Made by a program: the position numbers and the translations under genes. Below, piece by piece: positions 1 to 6,239 of a stretch of 15,236 nt of DNA (positions are counted from its first letter, which is position 1; every line of letters begins with the position of its first letter). The notes under the pieces were generated by a model. It did not search any database and was not told the DNA's origin. It saw only the letters and a list, made by a program, of their open reading frames with translations. The stretch is from an uncultured Desulfobacca sp. (GTDB lineage: Bacteria > Desulfobacterota > Desulfobaccia > Desulfobaccales > Desulfobaccaceae): assembly GCA_937958145.1 (NCBI GenBank), contig CALGOE010000045.1, positions 1 through 15,236 on the forward strand, written 5' to 3'.

Positions 1-386
1 GGATGGGGGTAGCCCGTTTGGTGCGGGCCGAGTTCCTTTCCCTGAAAGAGCGAGAATTTATCCTGGCCGCCCGATCTTTGGGAGCCAGCGACGGCCGGAT
101 CATCTTTCGTCACCTGCTGCCCAACGCCCTGGCGCCGGTCACGGTCTCGGCGACCCTGGGGGTGGCAGGGGCCATCCTGACGGAAAGCGCCCTGAGCTTC
201 CTGGGCTTGGGCGTCCAACCGCCCACCCCCAGTTGGGGCAATATCCTCACGGCCGGCAAAGACAACATAGAAATTGCCTGGTGGCTTTCCGTCTTTCCGG
301 GCCTGGCCATCCTCATCACGGTCCTCTCCTACAACCTCCTGGGCGAAGGTATCCGGGAGGCCATTGACCCTCGTTTGAAAGAATAA
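1..386 (+). CDS. Peptide/nickel-type ABC transporter permease (DppC/OppC family), C-terminal part
   Basis: This is the C-terminal part of an inner-membrane permease of a binding-protein-dependent ABC importer; DppC/OppC relatives carry di- or oligopeptides, nickel or similar solutes. The frame is open to the window edge. The ATG at position 3 is probably internal, because family members carry a similar W-x-G-x-A-R-L-V-R stretch well inside the protein. The coupling loop that docks on the ATPase is visible as EFILAARSLGAS followed by RIIFRHLLPN (EAA motif, about residues 18-42). Two hydrophobic segments follow, with the family-typical ESALSFLGLGVQPPTPSWG between them and the usual ending GIREAIDPRLKE. 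It ends in TAA and converges on the minus-strand genes, so it belongs to another transcription unit. The substrate cannot be told from this fragment. Confidence 0.9.
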   Translation, partial: MGVARLVRAEFLSLKEREFILAARSLGASDGRIIFRHLLPNALAPVTVSATLGVAGAILTESALSFLGLGVQPPTPSWGNILTAGKDNIEIAWWLSVFPGLAILITVLSYNLLGEGIREAIDPRLKE

Positions 387-430
387 GCGGGCAGTTGTCT
401 CTTGGCCGGGACTTGCTTTTTCCTGGTGGG

Positions 431-450
431 AAAAAACCCCGCACAGGGGT
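431..450 (-). terminator. Probable intrinsic terminator for the small coiled-coil gene
   Basis: On the minus strand a 5-bp stem (ACCCC, loop TGTGC, GGGGT) runs straight into a tract of Ts (plus-strand A run 431-436). It lies about 40 bp after the stop codon of the minus-strand gene ending at 492, where a rho-independent terminator would be expected. The stem is short but all but one of its pairs are G-C. An adjacent AT-rich inverted repeat (TTTTTCC at 417-423, GGAAAAA at 429-435) could extend the structure and might also slow plus-strand transcription leaving the permease gene. This is inferred from sequence only. Confidence 0.5.
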
Positions 451-491
451 AAGAGTGGGGTCAGGGCGGACCGGCCCGCATGCGGCGGTGT

Positions 492-830
492 TTAGAGCAG
501 TTTCACCAGGGCGGCGACAATGGCAACGGCAGCGGCCAGCATCCCTCCCAGGCGCAGGGTAAGGTCGTGTTTGAGGCGGAGTTCGGTCAAGGCGATTTTT
601 TCATCAAGGTTGTGCTGCAGCCGGGCGATTTTTTCTTCCAGGTCGTATTGCAGCCGGGCGATTTTTTCTTCCAGATCGTGCTGCAGCTTGGCCCAGTCTT
701 CTTTGGTGGCCAAACGGCTGGCAACGACGTCCGCGACGGCAAAGGCCAGGGTTTCGGCCTGTTTCTCTGTGAACTCGGCCTCCCGCAGGCGCTTGGCAAA
801 TTCGAGGGTATCGAAGGACGCAGCTTTCAT
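492..830 (-). CDS. DUF1640-like small coiled-coil protein with C-terminal membrane anchor
   Basis: A 112-residue protein of unknown function. The N-terminal part (MKAASFDTLEFAKRLREAEF, then TEKQAETLAFAVADVV) is the usual opening of bacterial DUF1640/CCDC90-like proteins. A charged coiled coil follows (about residues 42-92), built on an 11-residue unit of the type LQxDLEEKIAR repeated three times. A single hydrophobic segment (about 94-112, GGMLAAAVAIVAALVKLL) closes the protein, so it is likely tail-anchored with the coiled coil in the cytoplasm. The start at 830 is chosen because family members begin here and a promoter lies directly upstream. An in-frame ATG at 896 would add 22 residues unlike the family and would put the promoter inside the gene. 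The gene has its own promoter and terminator, so it looks separate from the dcw operon. No division role is shown. Confidence 0.8.
   Translation of the reverse strand: MKAASFDTLEFAKRLREAEFTEKQAETLAFAVADVVASRLATKEDWAKLQHDLEEKIARLQYDLEEKIARLQHNLDEKIALTELRLKHDLTLRLGGMLAAAVAIVAALVKLL
591..689 (-). repeat. Three tandem 33-bp units inside the small coiled-coil gene
   Basis: The block GGCGATTTTTTC followed by a diverged stretch recurs at exactly 33-bp spacing, starting at 591, 624 and 657. A fourth, decayed unit may begin at 690. Each unit encodes 11 residues, so copy-number changes keep the frame and lengthen or shorten the coiled coil by whole 11-residue steps. The units at 624 and 657 are nearly identical, which suggests fairly recent duplication or gene conversion. 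Confidence 0.85.
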
Positions 831-837
831 AATTTTA

Positions 838-865
838 AATATAGCAGATAGTTGATATCTGTCAA
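838..865 (-). promoter_or_regulatory. Near-consensus sigma70 promoter of the small coiled-coil gene
   Basis: On the minus strand a perfect -35 box TTGACA (860-865) is followed after 16 bases by TATATT (838-843), one base from TATAAT. The region is AT-rich against a GC-rich background. The -10 box ends only 7 bases before the ATG at 830, so transcription would start at or next to the A of the ATG. No Shine-Dalgarno sequence lies in front of that ATG. Together these suggest a leaderless mRNA, unless the real start codon is further downstream. Confidence 0.65.
845..861. promoter_or_regulatory. Operator-like inverted repeat in the promoter spacer
   Basis: CAGATA (845-850) and TATCTG (856-861) form a perfect 6-bp inverted repeat around GTTGA. 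It sits between the -35 and -10 boxes and touches the -35. A second, overlapping repeat pairs GTTGA (851-855) with TCAAC (862-866). Dyads in this position often bind repressors, but no regulator gene lies nearby and the symmetry could be chance. Confidence 0.35.
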
Positions 866-945
866 CGGGCTGGCCCCTGGTCGGGGTTCGCTGCAAGCAA
901 GCCTCGGGGTTGGGCTTCGGGGGAGCTGAATATCAGACCCGGCGG

Positions 946-2700
946 CTAACTCGTCGGGCTGTCCGGCAGGCAGACGCCGCAGCGGCGGCAGCCGGTGGGG
1001 GGACAAGGGGGGGTCTGTTGGCCGGCCAGGGCCTTCTGGTATTCTTCCCAGAGATAGGCCTTGCTGACCCCGTGGTCGATGAAGTCCCAGGGGAAGAGTT
1101 CCTCTGGGCTGCGCTCCCGCAGGACGAAAAAATCCGGATTCAGGGGGCTTTGGCGGCAGGCTCGATGCCAATCGCCGTCGGCCTGATGAACCTGCAAGAG
1201 CAGGTCGGCCACCCGGCGGTCACCCCGGGCGAGGAGGGCCTGGTAGTAGGCCCACTTGGGCAGATCGGCATGGACCCGCAGGCGGGGCTCACCCTGCAGG
1301 GCCCGTTTCACCCGTTTGATCCTTTCTTTGAGCTCGCTCACCCCGGCAAAGGGGGTCCATTGCAAGGGGGTGAAGGGCTTGGGGACAAAGCAATTGAGGC
1401 TGAGGGTGATGTTGGCCAGACGGGGCCGCCCGGCTGCGGCTTTGGTGGCGCAGTGCTGCAAGTGCTTGGTTAGCCGGGCGATTTCGTCCACATCCTGTCT
1501 GGTCTCGGTGGGCAGACCCAAAAGGAAGTAAAGGCGCAGTTGACTGAGGCCGGCCTCTTGCAGGGCCAGGACCGCCTGCTCCAGATCGGTCTGGGTCAGA
1601 TTTTTATTGATGACCCGGCGCAGCCGCTCGGACCCGGCTTCGGGGGCCAGGGCCACACTCTTGACGCCGCCTTGTTTCAGGAGGGCAAAAAGTTCGGCAT
1701 CGGCACCATCGGCGCGCAGGGAACTGAGACCTACCTGGGCGCCGGCAGCCGTGAGCTGGCTGAGGGTCTCTTTTATGTCGGGGTGATCGGTGACTGCGGT
1801 GCCCACCAGGCCGATTTTGGCGCCGCTGGCCAAGCCGGCCTGGAAAGTGGCCTGCAAGGCGCTCAGGGAGCGGTGGCGCACTGGGCGATAGACAAAGCCG
1901 GCGGCGCAGAAACGGCAGCCGCGGCCACAGCCCCGGTTGATTTCCACCAGAAACATACGGCTGAATTCGGCGCCTGGGGCCAGAAGGCGGCTCTGGACCG
2001 GCTGGGCCTCCACATCAGCGGGATGGGGCGCAACCACCACCGCCGGGAAACCGGGGGCAGGGGTAAAGGCCCGGAGGGTGCCGTCCTGGTGGTAGTCGGG
2101 CTGATAGGCCGCGGGTATATAGACGCCGGGGAGGCGTTGGGCCAGGATACGCAAAGAAACAGCCCGGTCCCGATCACGGGCGTCAAAGAAATGGGCAAAG
2201 AATTCCTGCCCGCCGCTTTCGGCTTCCCCCAGGAAGAAGGCATCGATAAAAGGCGCCAGGGGTTCAGGGTTCAGCATGGCGGCCACCCCGCCGGCCACCA
2301 CCACCGGGAACCGTTCATGGCGCTGGGCCGCCAGGAGGGGGAGGCGGGCCAGTTCCAGGATTTTGAGAACATTAAGGTAATCGGGCTCGAAAGACAGGGA
2401 AAAAGCGACAACGGCAAAATCCGTCAGGGGACGCTGGGATTCCAGGGATAACAGGGGCGTTTGACTGCGGCGGTATTCCTCCTCGTCCTCCGGGCTCGGC
2501 AGAAAGGCCCGTTCGCAGGTGAGGTCGGGGTGCTCATTGATGAGATGGTAGACGGTCTGGAAGCCCAGGTTGCTCATCCCCACCGCGTACTCGTGGGGGT
2601 AGACCAGGGCCACCGGCAGCCGATGGCCCCATTCCCGGACAACAGCGCCCTGTTCCCGTGCCAGCAGGTCGGCAAGGTGGGCTTTAATCTTTTTTGACAT
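946..2700 (-). CDS. Radical SAM protein with N-terminal B12-binding-like domain (resembles the TIGR03960 type)
   Basis: A 584-residue radical S-adenosylmethionine protein whose substrate I cannot name. Residues about 28-160 look like a cobalamin-binding-type Rossmann domain (VALVYPHEYAVGMSNLGFQT, then SLSFEPDYLN and VVVAGGVAAMLNPEPL). The DxHxxG histidine motif used to bind B12 is not evident. The radical SAM core starts at about 248 with CGRGCRFC (Cys258, Cys262, Cys265), which binds the 4Fe-4S cluster. It continues through the SSLRAD, ALAPEAGSERLR and FLLGLPTET strands. A C-terminal Cys group (Cys566, Cys571, Cys574, Cys577) could hold a second cluster or zinc. The layout resembles the TIGR03960-type radical SAM family; the DUF2344 part found fused to it in some bacteria is not present here. 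The gene follows ftsZ by 55 bp on the same strand and may be co-transcribed. No clear Shine-Dalgarno precedes its ATG. Confidence 0.85.
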   Translation of the reverse strand: MSKKIKAHLADLLAREQGAVVREWGHRLPVALVYPHEYAVGMSNLGFQTVYHLINEHPDLTCERAFLPSPEDEEEYRRSQTPLLSLESQRPLTDFAVVAFSLSFEPDYLNVLKILELARLPLLAAQRHERFPVVVAGGVAAMLNPEPLAPFIDAFFLGEAESGGQEFFAHFFDARDRDRAVSLRILAQRLPGVYIPAAYQPDYHQDGTLRAFTPAPGFPAVVVAPHPADVEAQPVQSRLLAPGAEFSRMFLVEINRGCGRGCRFCAAGFVYRPVRHRSLSALQATFQAGLASGAKIGLVGTAVTDHPDIKETLSQLTAAGAQVGLSSLRADGADAELFALLKQGGVKSVALAPEAGSERLRRVINKNLTQTDLEQAVLALQEAGLSQLRLYFLLGLPTETRQDVDEIARLTKHLQHCATKAAAGRPRLANITLSLNCFVPKPFTPLQWTPFAGVSELKERIKRVKRALQGEPRLRVHADLPKWAYYQALLARGDRRVADLLLQVHQADGDWHRACRQSPLNPDFFVLRERSPEELFPWDFIDHGVSKAYLWEEYQKALAGQQTPPCPPTGCRRCGVCLPDSPTS

Positions 2701-2755
2701 ACGCAGGGGGCACGACTTTTACCGGCCTGGAAACCGGTACACCGCTGCTCCGGCC

Positions 2756-3973
2756 TCAGTCAGCCTGCCGGAGAAACGTGGGCGTGTCCAGTTCATCCTC
2801 CTCATAGTGCAAGTCCGGATGGACGATGCTCTTTTTGCTGTGGAGCAGTTCCAGCCGGGATTTCTTCCTGGACTCGGGGCCTGAAACCGAGGACTGACTT
2901 CCCACCCTGGCCACTGGGGGAATCTGCTCGGTGCTCTTGCGGATAATGGTGGGCACATCCAGGGCCTCGGTTGCCGTGGAAATGCCTTTGGGGGGGCGGA
3001 TTTCCTCAATATCGGGCTTTTTGCCGATACCGGTGCCGATGACGGTGACCCGCACTTCCTCTCCCAGGCTGTCATCCACGACCCAGCCGAAGATGATGTT
3101 GGCGTCTTCGTGGGCCTCTTCCTGGATGATGGCGGCAGCTTCTTTCATTTCGTCCAGGGTGAATTCCGTGCCGCTGGTGATGTTGATGAGGATGCCCCGG
3201 GCGCCGCGGATGGAGAGGTCTTCCAGCAGGGGGCTGGAGATGGCCTTCTTGGCGGCTTCGATGGCCCGGTTGTTGCCGCTGGAAATGCCGGTGCCCATGA
3301 TGGCCATACCCATCTCGCTCATGATGGTGCGGACGTCGGCAAAATCGACGTTGATGTGGCCGGTGACCATGATCAGGTCGGAGATACCCTTGACCGCGTA
3401 GACCAGGACTTCATTGGCCATGCGGAATACTTCCATGGCCGGCGTATTCTTCGGGGCGACGCTCAGGAGGCGGTCATTGGGGATGGTGATCAGGGTGTCC
3501 ACGACTTTTTTGGTGGCCTCAATACCGGCTTCGGCCTGACGCAGACGTTTGCGGCCTTCGAAGAAAAATGGCTTGGTGACCACGGCGACGGTCAGGGCCC
3601 CCAGGTCTTTGCAGATTTCCGCCACGACGGGAACGGCGCCGGTGCCGGTGCCGCCGCCCATGCCGGCGGTGATGAAGACCATGTCAGAGCCTTTCAGGGC
3701 TTCCCGGAGGACATCGGCATCTTCCAGGGCGGCGTTGCGGCCGACTTCAGGATCGCCGCCGGCGCCCAAACCTTTGGTGAGGGCCAAACCGATGTTGATC
3801 TTAACGGGAGCCTGATTCAGCACCAATGCCTGGGCATCGGTATTGGCGCTGAGGAAATCCACCCCTACCAACTGGGCCTTGATCATGTCATTGATGGCAT
3901 TGCCGCCGCCGCCGCCGACGCCGATAACCTTGATCTTGGCAGACGTTTCTTGTTCCACCATTTCTATTTTCAT
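2756..3973 (-). CDS. ftsZ: Cell division protein FtsZ
   Basis: The tubulin-like GTPase that polymerises into the Z ring at midcell and recruits the divisome. The 405-residue length is normal. Nucleotide-binding elements are visible: GVGGGGGNA (18-26), the tubulin signature GMGGGTGTGA (104-113) and the T7 synergy loop NVDFADV (208-214), whose aspartates complete the GTPase site of the neighbouring subunit. After the globular core (to about residue 320) comes a variable linker of some 70 residues. The conserved C-terminal peptide DELDTPTFLR (393-402) binds FtsA and other partners. The start is ATG with a strong GGGAGGGG ribosome site 8 bases upstream (3982-3989); a second in-frame ATG four codons later is less well placed. 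It lies 97 bp after ftsA and is the last canonical dcw gene. Confidence 0.98.
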   Translation of the reverse strand: MKIEMVEQETSAKIKVIGVGGGGGNAINDMIKAQLVGVDFLSANTDAQALVLNQAPVKINIGLALTKGLGAGGDPEVGRNAALEDADVLREALKGSDMVFITAGMGGGTGTGAVPVVAEICKDLGALTVAVVTKPFFFEGRKRLRQAEAGIEATKKVVDTLITIPNDRLLSVAPKNTPAMEVFRMANEVLVYAVKGISDLIMVTGHINVDFADVRTIMSEMGMAIMGTGISSGNNRAIEAAKKAISSPLLEDLSIRGARGILINITSGTEFTLDEMKEAAAIIQEEAHEDANIIFGWVVDDSLGEEVRVTVIGTGIGKKPDIEEIRPPKGISTATEALDVPTIIRKSTEQIPPVARVGSQSSVSGPESRKKSRLELLHSKKSIVHPDLHYEEDELDTPTFLRQAD

Positions 3974-4070
3974 TCCTAATACCCCTCCCTGAGTTGCAAA
4001 ATCTGCCCCGATATAGCTAAGAAATTAACCTGATACCTGTTTGCTGGGCCAATGCCTGGGGTGCTGCCCC

Positions 4071-5300
4071 TTAGACTACCTCTTTAAACCATTTTTTCAT
4101 GCGGGCCAGGATGCGATTGAAAATGTTCTGATCCCGGATGCGGAAGGAATCCCGGGTCTGGCCCCCCCGGGAACGGGCGCCGTACAGGGCCAGGCCGACG
4201 GCGGTGGCATAGGCCGGATTGTTGATGACATCGGTGAGCCCGCCCACGCCCACCGGGAAGCCCCGGCGGGTGGGCACGCCCAGAATTTCTTCACACAATT
4301 CCGGCAGGCCGTTGAGCATGGAGCCGCCGCCGGTAACGATGATCCCGGAAATCATGGGCAGCTCGAAACCGGCCCGGATGATTTCTTTGTGGATCAGGGT
4401 CAAGATCTCTTCCACCCGCAGATGGATGATTTCGGCCAGAATGCCCTTGGAGAGGGTCCGGGCCTTGCGGCCGCCCAGGCCGGGGATTTCGATCTGTTCA
4501 TTCCGGTCTTCCAGGGCGTTCAGGGTGCAGCCGTGGAGTTGTTTCAGTTTTTCGGCCTCCGGGATGGCGGTTTGCAGGCCCACGGCGATATCGTTGGTCA
4601 GGTTGTTGCCGCCCAAGGCCAGGACCCAACTGTGTTTAATGGAATTATCGCTGAAGATGGCCAAATCCGTGGTGCCGCCGCCCAGATCAATGAGGGCGAC
4701 CATGACTTCTTTTTCTTCTTCGGCCAGAACCGCTTCTCCGGACGCCAGGCTTTGCAGGACGATGTCGGCCACGTCCAGACCGGCTTTATTGCAGCATTTG
4801 ATGATGTTATTGACGGCCGCCACGGCGCCGGTAACGATGTGGACGGCGGCTTCCAACCGGACCCCGTGGATGCCGATGGGGTCCTTGATGCCGTCCTGGC
4901 CATCCACTTTAAATTCCTGGGGCAGGATATGGATAACTTCCCGGTCCAGCGGAATGGCCACCGCCTTGGCCGCATCGATGACCCGGTTGATGTCGGCCTG
5001 GGTCACTTCCCGACTTTTAATGGCGATGATCCCCTGGCTGTTGAAACCTTTGATGTGACCGCCGGCGATGCCGGTATAGACCGAGCGGATTTCACAGCCG
5101 GCCATGAGTTCCGCTTCTTCAATGGCGCGTCGGATGGATTTGACGGTGTTGTCAATATTCACCACCACGCCTTTGCGCAGCCCCTGGGAAGGATGCGTGC
5201 CGATGCCGATAATTTCCAAAAAATTATTGCGCAACTCGCCGATGACGGCACATATTTTAGTTGTCCCGATATCCAACCCTACAATGAGATCCTGCCCCAC
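4071..5300 (-). CDS. ftsA: Cell division protein FtsA
   Basis: An actin-like ATPase that anchors FtsZ filaments to the cytoplasmic membrane and passes signals to late division proteins. The 409 residues show the actin/Hsp70 fold motifs: phosphate-1 loop LDIGTTKICAVIG (9-21), phosphate-2 IDLGGGTTDLAIF (204-216) and the adenosine motif TGGGSMLNG (323-331). The SHS2/1C region lies between about 85 and 165. After a linker, the C-terminal amphipathic membrane-targeting helix is clear (NIFNRILARMKKWFKEVV, 392-409). The start is GTG at 5300. Its GAGGGG ribosome site (5307-5312) overlaps the ftsQ stop codon, so translation of the two is probably coupled. The gene ends in TAA and is followed by a 97-bp gap before ftsZ. 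Confidence 0.97.
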   Translation of the reverse strand: MGQDLIVGLDIGTTKICAVIGELRNNFLEIIGIGTHPSQGLRKGVVVNIDNTVKSIRRAIEEAELMAGCEIRSVYTGIAGGHIKGFNSQGIIAIKSREVTQADINRVIDAAKAVAIPLDREVIHILPQEFKVDGQDGIKDPIGIHGVRLEAAVHIVTGAVAAVNNIIKCCNKAGLDVADIVLQSLASGEAVLAEEEKEVMVALIDLGGGTTDLAIFSDNSIKHSWVLALGGNNLTNDIAVGLQTAIPEAEKLKQLHGCTLNALEDRNEQIEIPGLGGRKARTLSKGILAEIIHLRVEEILTLIHKEIIRAGFELPMISGIIVTGGGSMLNGLPELCEEILGVPTRRGFPVGVGGLTDVINNPAYATAVGLALYGARSRGGQTRDSFRIRDQNIFNRILARMKKWFKEVV

Positions 5301-5306
5301 AATGTT

Positions 5307-5312
5307 CCCCTC
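5307..5312 (-). promoter_or_regulatory. ftsA ribosome binding site overlapping the ftsQ stop codon
   Basis: GAGGGG on the minus strand lies 6 bases before the GTG start of ftsA. Its first two bases fall inside the ftsQ TGA (5311-5313). This placement supports the GTG start and implies that ribosomes ending ftsQ can help start ftsA. Confidence 0.7.
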
Positions 5313-6237
5313 AAGGTTGCAAGTGTTCGTTCTGTTTTAATCTGACCAGAACCCGCTGTGGGTAGTTCAGGTCAATGCGGTCAATTTTAGCCAGTTCGCC
5401 GTGTTGTTGCAGGTGCGGCAAGACCTTTTGCAGGTTTGCCAATTTCTGTTTATAGTCTCGAAAACCTAAGCTTAACCCGATATTGAACTCAGAGGGATAG
5501 ATGGTAAAACCCCGTTCCGCGTCCACATGAATTTCGGCCACCGTTGCCAATGACAGGAAGTGATCCTTTTCCTGCAAAAGCTCCATGAAGTCAAACACCT
5601 TGGCCAACAGAGGAGACATGGTGCCCCCGATCCGCTGGAAATGCTCCAACTCCAGACCTGTGATGACCGGAAATTCGTGGGGATCATGGGGTTCCATGGC
5701 CTTGAAGAGGATGCCCCGGTTGTTCATGAGATAGAGTTTCTTGTCGATCTTCACCAAGGCCACCGGTTGATGCTCCCGGACGACCACTCGGATCTGATCC
5801 GGCCAGACTCGGCTCAGTTCGGCGTGTTCGATCCAGGGCTGCTGCAGCAAGGCCTTTTCTATTTTCAGAGGTTGGACCGCCAGGAGGCTGATCCCGGGTT
5901 TGATGTGCATCTCCCGCAGGACTGCCTCGGGATGAGAGCGGACCTGGCCGACGATGGTGATGCCGTCGGCATCCTTGATACAAAAATGCGGCATGGTCAG
6001 GAGATATTGATAGCCGGCCACCAACACCAGGCTGAAGCCGGCCAGGACGACAACGGCGCCGATCAGACAGCCGGTGGTCAGGATGAAGGCCTTGATCTTG
6101 GGCCACAGGTTGGCGCGGCGGCGAAAGGCGTTCTGCCGGAAATGCAGCTTGGGGATCTTCCTTTTGTTGGAGGTGCGCCGGAATCGCTTGATTTTCTGGG
6201 GCCGGCGGCTGGTGGCGTAACTGCGGGCATAGGTCAT
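5311..6237 (-). CDS. ftsQ: Cell division protein FtsQ (DivIB family)
   Basis: A bitopic inner-membrane protein that joins cytoplasmic division proteins to FtsB/FtsL and the septal synthase FtsW-FtsI. The 308 residues comprise a long, strongly basic cytoplasmic tail (1-48, rich in Arg and Lys), one transmembrane segment (about 50-77), a POTRA domain (about 84-154, with the typical PWIEHAELSRVWPDQIRVVVREHQPVA stretch split across 134-160) and a beta domain ending in IDLNYPQRVLVRLK. The last motif matches the FtsQ consensus for the final strands. The start ATG lies 2 bp after the murC stop with GGAG 11 bases upstream inside murC, so expression is probably coupled to murC. The cytoplasmic tail is longer than in E. 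coli FtsQ. murB and ddl, which often precede ftsQ, are missing here. Confidence 0.95.
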   Translation of the reverse strand: MTYARSYATSRRPQKIKRFRRTSNKRKIPKLHFRQNAFRRRANLWPKIKAFILTTGCLIGAVVVLAGFSLVLVAGYQYLLTMPHFCIKDADGITIVGQVRSHPEAVLREMHIKPGISLLAVQPLKIEKALLQQPWIEHAELSRVWPDQIRVVVREHQPVALVKIDKKLYLMNNRGILFKAMEPHDPHEFPVITGLELEHFQRIGGTMSPLLAKVFDFMELLQEKDHFLSLATVAEIHVDAERGFTIYPSEFNIGLSLGFRDYKQKLANLQKVLPHLQQHGELAKIDRIDLNYPQRVLVRLKQNEHLQP

Positions 6238-6239
6238 GG

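Noticed and set aside
476..485. 10-bp palindrome CCGCATGCGG just after the small coiled-coil gene
   Set aside because: A single short palindrome in GC-rich DNA is expected by chance, and it has no T run or conserved partner.
831..896. Longer version of the small coiled-coil protein starting at ATG 896
   Set aside because: The added residues do not match the family opening, and the segment contains a near-consensus promoter.
2721..2738. ACCGG/CCGGT inverted repeat between ftsZ and the radical SAM gene as a terminator
   Set aside because: The stem is 5 bp and the minus-strand sequence after it is AAAAG, not a T run, so it gives no evidence that transcription stops before the radical SAM gene.
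3974..4070. Possible ftsZ promoter in the ftsA-ftsZ gap (TTGGCC, 18 bases, TTAATT) and a GGGG/CCCC hairpin just after ftsA
   Set aside because: Each box matches consensus at only about 4 of 6 positions and the stem is 4 bp without a T run. This is too weak to call, though ftsZ promoters upstream of the gene are common.
4041..5345. Long plus-strand open frame opposite ftsA (similar ones lie opposite ftsZ at 3110-3979, murC at 6444-7664 and the radical SAM gene at 1540-2451)
   Set aside because: The translations are Gly/Asp/Gln-rich with no family motifs, and each mirrors a confidently assigned gene. GC-rich coding sequence commonly leaves the opposite strand open.
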